NCBI RefSeq assembly: GCF_000208405.1
Contig: NC_015437.1
Location: 2,225,501 to 2,289,500 of the forward strand
Direction of reading: 5' to 3'
Source of the DNA: Selenomonas sputigena ATCC 35185
GTDB taxonomy: Bacteria > Bacillota > Negativicutes > Selenomonadales > Selenomonadaceae
DNA: 64,000 bases
Under the pieces are notes generated by a model that worked only from the letters and a program-made list of their open reading frames with translations, searched no databases and was not told the origin of the DNA. The first letter of the stretch is position 1; every line of letters starts with the position of its first letter. Position numbers and translations under genes: made by a program. This document shows positions 1 to 8,091 of this stretch, one piece after another.

Positions 1-532
1 CATTATTCGTCGTGATGCCGCGGTAGATGGCGATGCCGAGGCCGCCCGCACCGATGAAGGACGCGATGCCCGCGAGCGCGATCGTCATCGTCGTCATGTT
101 GCGGATGCCTGCGAGAATGACGGGCATGGCGAGCGGCAGGGCGATGCGCCTGAGCACCTGGAAGCGCGTCGACCCCATGCCGACCGCCGCTTCGATGAGG
201 AGCGGATCAACATTCTTCAAGCCCGTATGCGTATTCTTCACCATCGGCAAGAGCGCGTAGAGTGTCAAGGCGATGATCGCCGTCGTATTGCCGATGCCCG
301 AAAAAGGCAGAAGAAAGCCGAACATCGCGATCGACGGGATCGTGTAGAGAAAATTGACGACGAGAAGCGTCGGCTGCGCCATGCGGTCAACCTCGGCAAT
401 CAAAATGCCCATCGCGCCGCCAATCACGATGGCGAGGACGATTGCCACCAGCGCTATGGCAATATGCTCCAGCGTAAGCTGCAGGAAAAAATCGCTGCGC
501 TCATGGAAAAGTCGTATCATCTCTGCAAACAT
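1..532 (-). CDS. Osmoprotectant (glycine betaine/choline) ABC transporter permease, partial
   Basis: N-terminal 177 codons of an inner-membrane permease; the C-terminus lies beyond the left edge. The ATG follows a GAGGAGGAA site by a few bases. The protein shows hydrophobic membrane segments and the EAA-type cytoplasmic loop (EAAVGMGSTRFQVLRRIALP), followed by a segment ending in SFIGAGGLG. This is the OpuBB/OpuCB/ProW pattern of permeases that import glycine betaine, carnitine or choline. The partner ATPase and binding protein should lie further left. The family is clear; the exact substrate is not visible. Confidence 0.85.
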   Translation of the reverse strand, partial: MFAEMIRLFHERSDFFLQLTLEHIAIALVAIVLAIVIGGAMGILIAEVDRMAQPTLLVVNFLYTIPSIAMFGFLLPFSGIGNTTAIIALTLYALLPMVKNTHTGLKNVDPLLIEAAVGMGSTRFQVLRRIALPLAMPVILAGIRNMTTMTIALAGIASFIGAGGLGIAIYRGITTNN

Positions 533-548
533 GGGGATTCCTCCTCAG

Positions 549-1178
549 TCAGTGCGCCTCGCTGTCCAGCCTTTCGATCGCTTCCACAGGACAGCTTTCA
601 AAACAAAGTCCACAGTGCAGGCAGTGCGCGGCCGCAATCTTGTACGGCTCGCCTTCCGCGATGCACTGCTGCGGACAGACCGCCGCGCAGGTGCCGCAGC
701 CAATGCAGTCCTCGGTGATGCGAAAGCCCTTTTCTTCGCGCTCTGCACGGCCGAAGGAACTGCTCTCACGACAGATTGGACTCTTGCCGAGGTCAAAAAA
801 TTCGAGTCTGCCCTCCGCGATGACGAAGGCTTCGAGGATGTAACGCGCCTCGCCCGGATAGACGCCCTCCATCGAGGGATTCTCCTGAAAGATACGGTCG
901 ATCATCGCCTTCTGCTCGCCGTCCGCAAGCCTTTCGGCGCGTCCCATAAGACGTACCGTCTGCCACTCCTTGTTGAGTCCCGTAACAGCGACGGCGGGAT
1001 TCGCCATAAGTTCGGCATAGAAATTCTTGCCGCGCGCCGTGCAGAAGTAAAGCCGCCCCTCTTCCACCAACATCACGTCGATGATGCGCACGGCGGGCGC
1101 TCCCGTGCAATCGACGGTCGCAAAGGCGCAGTCGCGGATATTGCGCAGGATTTCCAGATACTCTTGAACGCCCATCAT
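549..1178 (-). CDS. PNPOx-like flavin-binding protein fused to a 2[4Fe-4S] ferredoxin domain
   Basis: 209 aa. Residues 1-140 resemble the split-barrel flavin-binding domain of the pyridoxamine 5'-phosphate oxidase family (ATVDCTGAPAVRIID, LYFCTARGKNFYAEL). The C-terminus holds two ferredoxin-type cysteine clusters (CIGCGTC...CP and CLHCGLC...CP) for two [4Fe-4S] centres. The fusion suggests a cytoplasmic flavin/Fe-S electron-transfer protein; the substrate is unknown. Two adjacent ATGs compete for the start behind a GGAAG site. A plausible TACAAT -10 preceded by TGC lies at 1211-1216, so the gene is probably transcribed alone. Confidence 0.85.
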   Translation of the reverse strand: MMGVQEYLEILRNIRDCAFATVDCTGAPAVRIIDVMLVEEGRLYFCTARGKNFYAELMANPAVAVTGLNKEWQTVRLMGRAERLADGEQKAMIDRIFQENPSMEGVYPGEARYILEAFVIAEGRLEFFDLGKSPICRESSSFGRAEREEKGFRITEDCIGCGTCAAVCPQQCIAEGEPYKIAAAHCLHCGLCFESCPVEAIERLDSEAH

Positions 1179-1285
1179 GCTATCGCTTCCTTTCGGTGAT
1201 TTATATACTCATTGTAGCATAAAACTCGCCATACGAAACATTTTTTCTCTTATCGGCTTCGTCCCCATTGTCACTCGAAAAACAG

Positions 1286-1322
1286 AAAACCCGCCTTCGA
1301 CTCACAATCGTAGGCGGATTTT
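1286..1322 (-). terminator. Terminator of the sucrose operon
   Basis: On the minus strand CCGCCT and AGGCGG arms flank a short loop, with A and T tracts on the two sides. It lies just beyond the stop codon of the LacI-type regulator and also shields the PNPOx/ferredoxin gene. Confidence 0.7.
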
Positions 1323-1333
1323 CTTCATCTTGC

Positions 1334-2350
1334 TTATCCCTCGCTGCCCCAAAGCACCTTGCCGACGCTGCCGCGCTCGATGAGTTGGGCGGGGAAGTCG
1401 CTGACGGATTCGACGACTTCTCCTGCAAGCATCTTCAACAGCATCTTCGCCGCGCGGCGGCCGAGCGCTTCGTAGTCGAAGGCGACGGTCGTCAGCGGCG
1501 GATACGTCACAGCGCCCAGTTCGTAGCCGCCGAAGCCCACGACAGAGACTTCTCCGGGCACGGCGACGCCGTTCTCATGCAGCGCACGCATAACGCCGAC
1601 GGCCAGTCCGTCCGTCGCGCAGATGACGGCGCTCGGCTGATAGGCGAGAATCTCCTCGCTCTTTTTATAGGAGTCGTCGAAGCCGAAGTCCGTCTCCACG
1701 AAATTCACGCTCGCGTTGCGGTTGCCGCGCGAGAAGACCTCGATGAAGCCGTCCTTGCGCGCGACGCCGACGGCCTTGTCCTTCTCCGTGACGCCCACGA
1801 AGACGACGCGCTCATGCCCCATGCGGCGGATGTAGTCGCCGAGCAGGCGTCCCGCGCCGAAATCGTCGGCCTTGATATAGCGCACCTTCTCATGCTGCTG
1901 TCCGATGAAGAGCACGGGAATGTCCCGCTCTTTCAGTTCCTTGACAAGCGCGATATGCTCGTCCGTGATGCCGAGAGACGATACAAGGATGCCGTCGACG
2001 CCGAACTGCGCGAGATGCTCGATATTCTTGATTTCACGCGGCATTTCCAGAAACGAGGATTCGAACAATGTCCGGCAGCCGACCTCGTCGAACGCCTTCG
2101 CAATTCCCGTGAGCAGCTTGCCGCCCGTCGGCGAATCGACGCGCGGCATGACGATGCCGATCACACCGCTCTTCTTCGCCTTCAGCCGACGCGCGAAGGC
2201 GTTCGAGGAAAATCCCGTCGCCGCGATCGCCTTCTGGATGCGCTCCGCCTTCTCCTCGCTCACATAGCCATGGTTCAAATAGCGCGAAACCGTGCTTTTC
2301 GACACCTCGGCAATCGCTGCGATATCCTGGATCGTCACCTTGCGTTCCAT
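1334..2350 (-). CDS. scrR: LacI-family sucrose operon regulator
   Basis: 338 aa from the ATG at 2350, which follows a GGGGGGA site; an upstream in-frame start is less well placed. The N-terminus is a LacI helix-turn-helix (KVTIQDIAAIAEVSKSTVSR) followed by the hinge helix region. The rest is a periplasmic-binding-protein-like ligand domain. It is the last gene of the sucrose operon and overlaps the end of scrB by 16 nt. It is expected to bind the palindrome at 5721-5736 and repress the operon until a sucrose-derived ligand binds. The symbol is inferred from context. Confidence 0.85.
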   Translation of the reverse strand: MERKVTIQDIAAIAEVSKSTVSRYLNHGYVSEEKAERIQKAIAATGFSSNAFARRLKAKKSGVIGIVMPRVDSPTGGKLLTGIAKAFDEVGCRTLFESSFLEMPREIKNIEHLAQFGVDGILVSSLGITDEHIALVKELKERDIPVLFIGQQHEKVRYIKADDFGAGRLLGDYIRRMGHERVVFVGVTEKDKAVGVARKDGFIEVFSRGNRNASVNFVETDFGFDDSYKKSEEILAYQPSAVICATDGLAVGVMRALHENGVAVPGEVSVVGFGGYELGAVTYPPLTTVAFDYEALGRRAAKMLLKMLAGEVVESVSDFPAQLIERGSVGKVLWGSEG

Positions 2351-3804
2351 GTAAATCCCCCCAATTCCCACAAACTTCCCTCTATGCGTTCGAGCTTCCT
2401 GTCCGCCGAGATCACGAGCTTCGGCTTCTCCTCCTTCATTGGAAAGACGAAGAAGGAAGCAGCTTCCTCGCCGTCTTGGAAGAAGACCTCGACGGCGGTC
2501 TTGTCCTGATAGATGTGCAGTCTCAGCGAATCGCGCACGGCGAGCCGGAAGCGGCGCACGCCGCGCCCGCCGAGCCGCATTCCCGTACGGTCGAGCGTCA
2601 TGACGGCAGTGCGCCGCGCGTAGGAAAAGCGCATGTATTCGCCCGTTTCCATATAAGCGAAATCGATGTGAACCTCCTGCGCCTCACCAAAAGCAACCTC
2701 AAGCTCGATTTCCGACTTTGGCGCGAGTTCCTGTCCAAGCTCCTCCACTTGGGATGCACCGAACTTCTGCGCCGCACCGTTGCGAAGAGCCTTCATCTCT
2801 TCGAGCGGCGCGTAGAAGAGCCTGCCGTCCGCGAGGCGCAGTTCGCGCGGCATCGTCAGAGAGAAGAGCCAGCCCTCTTCGCGTGTCGGATACTCCGCCT
2901 CACGCTCGGGCATACCCATCCAGCCGAAGAGAATCGCACGCCCCTCGTGCACGAACGCCTGCGGCGCATAAAAATCGAATCCTTGATCAAGCTCATGAAA
3001 TGCGCCGTGCTGCAGCTTCAGTGAATCGACGTCGAGCTTTCCTGCGACGTAGCCCGACTGGTAGAGGTTCTGCCAGCGATAGGCCTCGGCGCCAAGCCCC
3101 TGCGGCGAGAAGAGCAGCACATCGCCTTCCGCAAGCGGCAGAAGCGTCGGGCACTCCCACATGTAGCCGAAGTCCGATAGCTCCGTCTCAATCTCGCCCG
3201 CAAGCTGCCACGCGCCCTCCTTTTTTTCGTAGAGCACGGCGCGTCCCTTCTCTTCTGTCGTCTGCGCACCGAGCACGAGGAACTCGCGCCCATCTTTTAC
3301 GAAGCGGCTCGGATCGCGAAAATGCGCCGTAACCCCCCGCGGCTCGTGCTCGATGATGATTTCATCCTTTACGGCGATCCCCTTTTCCGGCTGCCACGTG
3401 GCGAGTCTCTGCGCAGGCGTGCGCACGCCGTCCTCCTTGCGGTTGCAGGTGTAGACGAGGCGCAGGGCGTCATCCTCGACGAAGCCCGCGCCCGAGTAGC
3501 AGCCGTCCTTGTCGTGCACGTCGCTCGGCCAGAGCGCAAGCTCAGGCAGGCGATAATGCACGAAGTCTGCCGTTTCCACATGTCCCCAGCACTTGTGCTT
3601 GTGCTCGACGCCCAAGGGATTCCACTGAAAGAAGATGTGGTACTTTCCCGCGTACCACGAAAGCCCGTTGGGATCGTTGACGAGGCCGAACGGCATTTCG
3701 AGATGAAAGTCGTTGTGCCAGCGGTGCTGCAGGGGAAATCCCTCGCGCACCTTCGCGTCGATCGCTTCCTTGTCAAACGCCTTGTCGAACGCTTCGTTTG
3801 CCAT
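2335..3804 (-). CDS. scrB: Sucrose-6-phosphate hydrolase (GH32)
   Basis: 489 aa. It hydrolyses intracellular sucrose-6-phosphate, delivered by the PTS, to glucose-6-phosphate and fructose. All three GH32 active-site blocks are present: NDPNG with nucleophile D44, FRDP with the transition-state Asp D164, and WECP with acid/base E217. A beta-sandwich C-terminal domain follows. The start has a GGAGTG site that overlaps the 3' end of the PTS gene (4-nt gap), so translation is probably coupled. A degenerate paralogue lies at 58158-59639. Confidence 0.93.
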   Translation of the reverse strand: MANEAFDKAFDKEAIDAKVREGFPLQHRWHNDFHLEMPFGLVNDPNGLSWYAGKYHIFFQWNPLGVEHKHKCWGHVETADFVHYRLPELALWPSDVHDKDGCYSGAGFVEDDALRLVYTCNRKEDGVRTPAQRLATWQPEKGIAVKDEIIIEHEPRGVTAHFRDPSRFVKDGREFLVLGAQTTEEKGRAVLYEKKEGAWQLAGEIETELSDFGYMWECPTLLPLAEGDVLLFSPQGLGAEAYRWQNLYQSGYVAGKLDVDSLKLQHGAFHELDQGFDFYAPQAFVHEGRAILFGWMGMPEREAEYPTREEGWLFSLTMPRELRLADGRLFYAPLEEMKALRNGAAQKFGASQVEELGQELAPKSEIELEVAFGEAQEVHIDFAYMETGEYMRFSYARRTAVMTLDRTGMRLGGRGVRRFRLAVRDSLRLHIYQDKTAVEVFFQDGEEAASFFVFPMKEEKPKLVISADRKLERIEGSLWELGGFTWNAR

Positions 3805-3808
3805 GATC

Positions 3809-5704
3809 TCACTCCTTCGGATCGAAGAGCGTGTACGTCAGGCCGAAGGCGATGCTGAAGCCGATGACGTTGACGATCAGGTATTCGAGGAGATGATCCA
3901 TGTAGAGCAGCGTGCCCGGCAGAACCGTCACGCCCATGCCCGTGCCCGCGAGGTGCATGATGCCCGACGCCGCGCCGGCGCAGGCGCCGCCCGCGAGCGC
4001 GTAGAGGAACGGCTTCATGAAGCGCAGATTGATGCCGAAGATCGCCGGCTCCGTGATGCCGAGAAACGCCGGGATCGCCGACGAGATGTAGAGAGCGCGC
4101 TTCTTCTTGTTCTTCGTGCGCGCCGCGACGGCGACCGCAGCGCCGCCCTGCGCGATGATCGCGCCCGTGATGATCGCGTTGAAGGCGTCGCGTCCCGTCG
4201 AAGCGAGAAGCTGGATCTCCAGCGCGTTGAACACATGGTGGATGCCGCTGACGACGATGACCTGATGCAGACCGCCGACGATGAAGCCGCCGATGCCGAA
4301 CGGCAGCTCAAGGAACGCACGCACCGCGCCGAACACGGCAAGCTCCAGCGTATGCATGATGGGTCCGACCACGAGAAGTCCGACGATCATGCACGAGAAG
4401 AGCGTGAGGAACGGCGTGAAGATGAGGTCGACGACGTCGGGGATGAACTTCTTGAGTCCCGCTTCAACCTTTGCGGCAAGGATGCCGAGGACGAGCGCCG
4501 GCAAGACCGATCCTTGGTAACCGACGACGGGAATCGAAAGCCCCAAGAGATTCATGTAGATGGGCTGCGCTTCCCCGCTCGCGATCGCGTAGGCATTCGG
4601 CAGCTGCGGCGCAACGAGCATGAGTCCGAGGACGATGCCGATGACAGGCGTGCCGCCGAACTTCTTCATCGTTGACCAGCAAACGAGCGCCGGCAGGAAG
4701 GCGAACGCCGTATCCGTCAGGATCTGGCTCATGCGCACGAGGTTGTCGCTCATCTCGACGCCGAGGTTCTGCAGCATGCCGCGCAAACCCATGAAAAGAC
4801 CGGTAGCGACGAGCACGGGAATGATCGGCACGAAGACGTCGCCGAACGTGCGCGAGATCTTCTGCGCCGTCGTCATCTGCTCGTATGCAGCTTCCTTGTT
4901 GGAGCCGCCCACAAGCGCGGGATTCATGCCGACGAGCACGTCGTAGACCTTGTTGACGAAGCCCGTGCCGAGAATGATCTGGTACTGCGCCGCCGCGAAG
5001 AACTGCCCCTTGACGCCGTCGATGTTCTCGACCGCCTTGTCCTCGATCTTATCCTTGTCGTTCAAGATTAGCCGCAGGCGCGTCGCGCAATGCTCGGCGG
5101 AGCGGATGTTCGCCATGCCGCCGATGTGGTCGAGAATCTCTCGCGCCACGCGCTCCTCGGCAGGCATCGAGGCATAGGCGGGATTCGGCCCTGCCGGTGC
5201 TGCAGCCGCCGCAGGTGTTCCCGCCGCCGCAGGCGCTGCCGCCTCGCTTGCCTCTTCCTCGCCTTCGCCCGGCGAGGAGACCTTCTGTGCACCCAAAGAG
5301 AGCGTAATCGTGCCGTAGTCCGCCGCATTCGTCACGACGACGGGCGTCGTCGTATCGTAACCGGCCGCGCGGATCGCCGCCTCGTCAAACTCGATGAGGA
5401 GATCGCCCTTCTTGATCTCGGCCCCCTGCTCCACATGCGCCGTAAAGTGCTTGCCCTCAAGGTTCACCGTGTCGAGTCCGACGTGAATGAGCAGGTCGAC
5501 GCCCGCCGTCGAATGAAGGCCGATCGCGTGCTTCGTCGGAAAGAGCACCGTGACCTCGCCGTCGAACGGCGCGCGAACCTTGCCCTGCGGATTCTTGACC
5601 GCAGCACCGCGCCCCATGAGCTCGCCGGCGAACGCAGGATCGTTGACCTCCTTGAGGGCGATGAGCTCGCCCTCCAAGGGGCTTTCCAACAATAATTCCG
5701 CCAT
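3809..5704 (-). CDS. scrA: PTS sucrose transporter subunit EIIABC
   Basis: 631 aa from the ATG at 5704, seven bases after AAAGGGG; an ATG two codons earlier is too close to that site. Domains run A-B-C. EIIA of the glucose type has H59 and phospho-acceptor H74 (LIHVGLDTV). An Ala/Glu/Pro linker spans about residues 141-180. EIIB carries C206 in EHCATRLRL, and the remainder is a polytopic EIIC. It imports and phosphorylates sucrose at the membrane, inferred from scrB and scrR next to it. Many sucrose EII proteins are BC or BCA, so the N-terminal EIIA is a less common order. Confidence 0.88.
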   Translation of the reverse strand: MAELLLESPLEGELIALKEVNDPAFAGELMGRGAAVKNPQGKVRAPFDGEVTVLFPTKHAIGLHSTAGVDLLIHVGLDTVNLEGKHFTAHVEQGAEIKKGDLLIEFDEAAIRAAGYDTTTPVVVTNAADYGTITLSLGAQKVSSPGEGEEEASEAAAPAAAGTPAAAAAPAGPNPAYASMPAEERVAREILDHIGGMANIRSAEHCATRLRLILNDKDKIEDKAVENIDGVKGQFFAAAQYQIILGTGFVNKVYDVLVGMNPALVGGSNKEAAYEQMTTAQKISRTFGDVFVPIIPVLVATGLFMGLRGMLQNLGVEMSDNLVRMSQILTDTAFAFLPALVCWSTMKKFGGTPVIGIVLGLMLVAPQLPNAYAIASGEAQPIYMNLLGLSIPVVGYQGSVLPALVLGILAAKVEAGLKKFIPDVVDLIFTPFLTLFSCMIVGLLVVGPIMHTLELAVFGAVRAFLELPFGIGGFIVGGLHQVIVVSGIHHVFNALEIQLLASTGRDAFNAIITGAIIAQGGAAVAVAARTKNKKKRALYISSAIPAFLGITEPAIFGINLRFMKPFLYALAGGACAGAASGIMHLAGTGMGVTVLPGTLLYMDHLLEYLIVNVIGFSIAFGLTYTLFDPKE

Positions 5705-5720
5705 TCCCATTCCCCTTTCT

Positions 5721-5736
5721 ATGAAATCGGTTTCAT
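5721..5736. promoter_or_regulatory. LacI-type operator (probable ScrR site)
   Basis: A 16-bp near-perfect palindrome, ATGAAATC/GGTTTCAT, with the central CG typical of LacI-family operators. It lies between the -10 box of the sucrose promoter and the ribosome binding site, where bound repressor would block transcription. Confidence 0.75.
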
Positions 5737-5748
5737 AATTCCACTTTT

Positions 5749-5777
5749 ATCTTACCCCGCGCAAGAATCATTGTCAA
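5749..5777 (-). promoter_or_regulatory. Sucrose operon promoter
   Basis: On the minus strand TTGACA (5777-5772), a 17-bp spacer, then TAAGAT (5754-5749). The predicted start point is immediately upstream of the palindromic operator. Confidence 0.8.
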
Positions 5778-5820
5778 TAGATTAGAAGGAATGCGCAGCA
5801 AAAAGAATTTTTTCGCCCCA

Positions 5821-5849
5821 TTGACATGTAATCCAGTATGTTATATTAT
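5821..5849 (+). promoter_or_regulatory. Promoter of the CooS-like/ABC transporter operon
   Basis: TTGACA (5821-5826), 17-bp spacer, TATTAT (5844-5849), about 60 bp before the start codon. Two copies of the palindrome-containing heptamer ACATGTA (5824-5830 and 5866-5872) lie 42 bp apart on either side of the -10. They could be paired operator half-elements, but this is speculative. Confidence 0.7.
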
Positions 5850-5907
5850 CTTTATTGTATACTAAACATGTATGAATAATACCTTCTACAAAAAAGGAGC
5901 TGCCGCC

Positions 5908-8091
5908 ATGAAGAAGACGATTGACAGCCACGAGCACACGCACAGCCACGACCATAGCCACGACCACGAACATGCACATGGCCACACGCACGACCATGTG
6001 CACACACATGATCACGACCACGCACACCCTGCCTGGCAGCCGCACACGCACGACGCGGCGCATCCGCACACGCACGGCGGAGTCAACGACTACATGCAGG
6101 CGGTTTCCGCCTACCGCAAGACGTTCGCCTCGAAGCAGGATGTGCTCGACAAGACGCCCGATCCCGCCGTGCGCGAGATGCTGCTGCACATGGAACAGAT
6201 CGGCTGTGATACGGCGTTCGACCGCTTCGATCAGCAGAAGCCGCAGTGTTCTTTCGGCCTCGCCGGCGTCTGCTGCAAGAACTGCAACATGGGGCCGTGC
6301 AAGATCACGGCGAAGAGCCCGCGCGGCGTCTGCGGCGCCGATGCCGACCTCATCGTCTCGCGCAACCTCCTTCGGAGCGCTGCGGGCGGCGTCGCCCAGC
6401 ACGGCGCACACGCGCGCGAAGTGCTGCTGTCGCTGAAGTTCGCCGCCGAAGGCAAGCTCAAACTGCCGCTCCTCGGAGCAAAGCGCATCCGCGAGGTCTG
6501 CCGTGCCTTCGGCATCAATACGCGCGGTCAGAGCACGCGCCGCCTCGCGAGCCGCCTTGCCGACGTGCTGCTCGCCGATCTCTCGCGCGCCCTGCCCGAA
6601 GAGTATCGCTCCATCGCTGCACTCGCCCCCGCCGAACGAAAAGAAGTCTGGCAGAAACTCGACATTCTGCCGATCAGCGCCTACAACGAGGTCTTCGACG
6701 CCTTCCACCGCACGGGCTGCGGCACGGACGGCGATTGGCAGAGCGTCATGAAGCAGTTCCTGCGCTGCGGCCTCGCCTTCTGCTACACGGGCGTCGTCGC
6801 CGCCAACATCGCGACCGACGCGCTCTTCGGCGTCGGTCATCGCGCGACCTCGAAGGTCAACGTCGGAGCACTCAAGAAAGGCTGGGTCAACATCGCCGTG
6901 CACGGCCATCTGCCGACGCTCGTCAGCGAAATCGTGCGTATCGGCCGCACGCAGGAATTCATCGACCTCGCGAAGAAACACGGCGCAGAGGGCATCCAGT
7001 TCTACGGCATCTGCTGTTCGTGCCTCGCCGCCATGTACCGCTACGAAGGCGTCATCCCGCTCTCGAACGCCGTCGGCGCAGAACTCGTGCTCGGCACGGG
7101 TGCGCTCGACCTCTGGGTCGCCGACGTGCAGGACGTCTTCCCCTCCATCATGGACGTGGCGCGCTGCTTCAAGACGACCGTCGTCACGACGAGCGATGCG
7201 GCGCGTCTGCCCGGTGCGGAGCACTACGCCTACGACCACCATCACTCGAACGTCGCCGACACGGAGAAGCTCGCGCGCAAAATCGTCACGCGCGCCATCG
7301 AAAGCTTCGCCGCGCGGCGCGACGTGCCCGTCTTCATCCCCGCCTACGAAGTCACGGCGGAAATTGGCTTCAGTGCCGAATCCGTCAGCGATCGCTACAA
7401 GGGATTCGGCGCGATTGCAGAAGCGCTGAAGAGCGGCAAGATCCGCGGCATCGTCAACATGGTCGGCTGCAACAACCCGCGCGTCGTCTACGAGCGCGCC
7501 ATCATCGACATCGCTGAGGAGCTGATAAAGAACGATGTCCTCATCTTCACCAACGGCTGCGCCTCGTTCCCGCTCTTGAAGCTCGGCTACTGCAGCCTCT
7601 CGGCGCTCACCAAGACGAGCAGGAATCTGCGCGAATTCCTCGGCGAAGACCAGCCGCCCGTATGGCACATGGGCGAGTGCGTCGACAACACGCGCGCCTC
7701 GACGATCCTCGGCGGCACGGCAGCAGCGGCAGGCAAGGACATCAAGGACATGCCGTTCGCGTTTGCGAGTCCCGAGTGGGCGAACGAGAAGGGACTTGAC
7801 GCCTCGCTCGCCTTCCGCCTCTTCGGCATCAACTCCTACCACTGCGTCGAACCGCCCGTACAGGGCTCGACGAACGTCGAGAACTTCCTCAAGAAGGACA
7901 CGCAGGAAACGCTCGGCGCCGTCATGACGGTCATCACCGATCCCAAGGCGCTCGCGAAGAAAATGCTCGAAGACATCGACGAAGCGCGTCGGGCGCTCGG
8001 CTGGAAGACGTGCGCACCGCTGCAGCTTTCCGCCTCGGAAGCGAGCGGCGAGACGGATTCCATACCGGCAGCGAAGGCGGCAAACGCATGA
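5908..8091 (+). CDS. CooS-family (Ni-CODH-like) protein with His-rich N-terminus and altered C-cluster
   Basis: 727 aa from the ATG at 5908, which follows AAAAAGGAG; an earlier in-frame ATG lacks a site. Residues 8-56 hold 22 histidines, like nickel-storage tails. D- and B-cluster cysteines are all present (C114; C122, C123, C126, C131, C142). C-cluster equivalents retained are H332/H334, C370, C521 (GCNN), C551 (GCAS), C591 (CVDN), K628 and H165/H168. The cubane ligand matching C. hydrogenoformans CODH-II Cys333 is D409 (VADVQDV, where the family has DYQC). The usual CCTGNE block is CCSCLA, with an extra C372. Membership of the anaerobic CODH family is firm; CO oxidation is doubtful. No cooC, cooF, hydrogenase or acetyl-CoA synthase gene is nearby. 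It is translationally coupled (ATGA) to the binding protein. Confidence 0.85.
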   Translation: MKKTIDSHEHTHSHDHSHDHEHAHGHTHDHVHTHDHDHAHPAWQPHTHDAAHPHTHGGVNDYMQAVSAYRKTFASKQDVLDKTPDPAVREMLLHMEQIGCDTAFDRFDQQKPQCSFGLAGVCCKNCNMGPCKITAKSPRGVCGADADLIVSRNLLRSAAGGVAQHGAHAREVLLSLKFAAEGKLKLPLLGAKRIREVCRAFGINTRGQSTRRLASRLADVLLADLSRALPEEYRSIAALAPAERKEVWQKLDILPISAYNEVFDAFHRTGCGTDGDWQSVMKQFLRCGLAFCYTGVVAANIATDALFGVGHRATSKVNVGALKKGWVNIAVHGHLPTLVSEIVRIGRTQEFIDLAKKHGAEGIQFYGICCSCLAAMYRYEGVIPLSNAVGAELVLGTGALDLWVADVQDVFPSIMDVARCFKTTVVTTSDAARLPGAEHYAYDHHHSNVADTEKLARKIVTRAIESFAARRDVPVFIPAYEVTAEIGFSAESVSDRYKGFGAIAEALKSGKIRGIVNMVGCNNPRVVYERAIIDIAEELIKNDVLIFTNGCASFPLLKLGYCSLSALTKTSRNLREFLGEDQPPVWHMGECVDNTRASTILGGTAAAAGKDIKDMPFAFASPEWANEKGLDASLAFRLFGINSYHCVEPPVQGSTNVENFLKKDTQETLGAVMTVITDPKALAKKMLEDIDEARRALGWKTCAPLQLSASEASGETDSIPAAKAANA

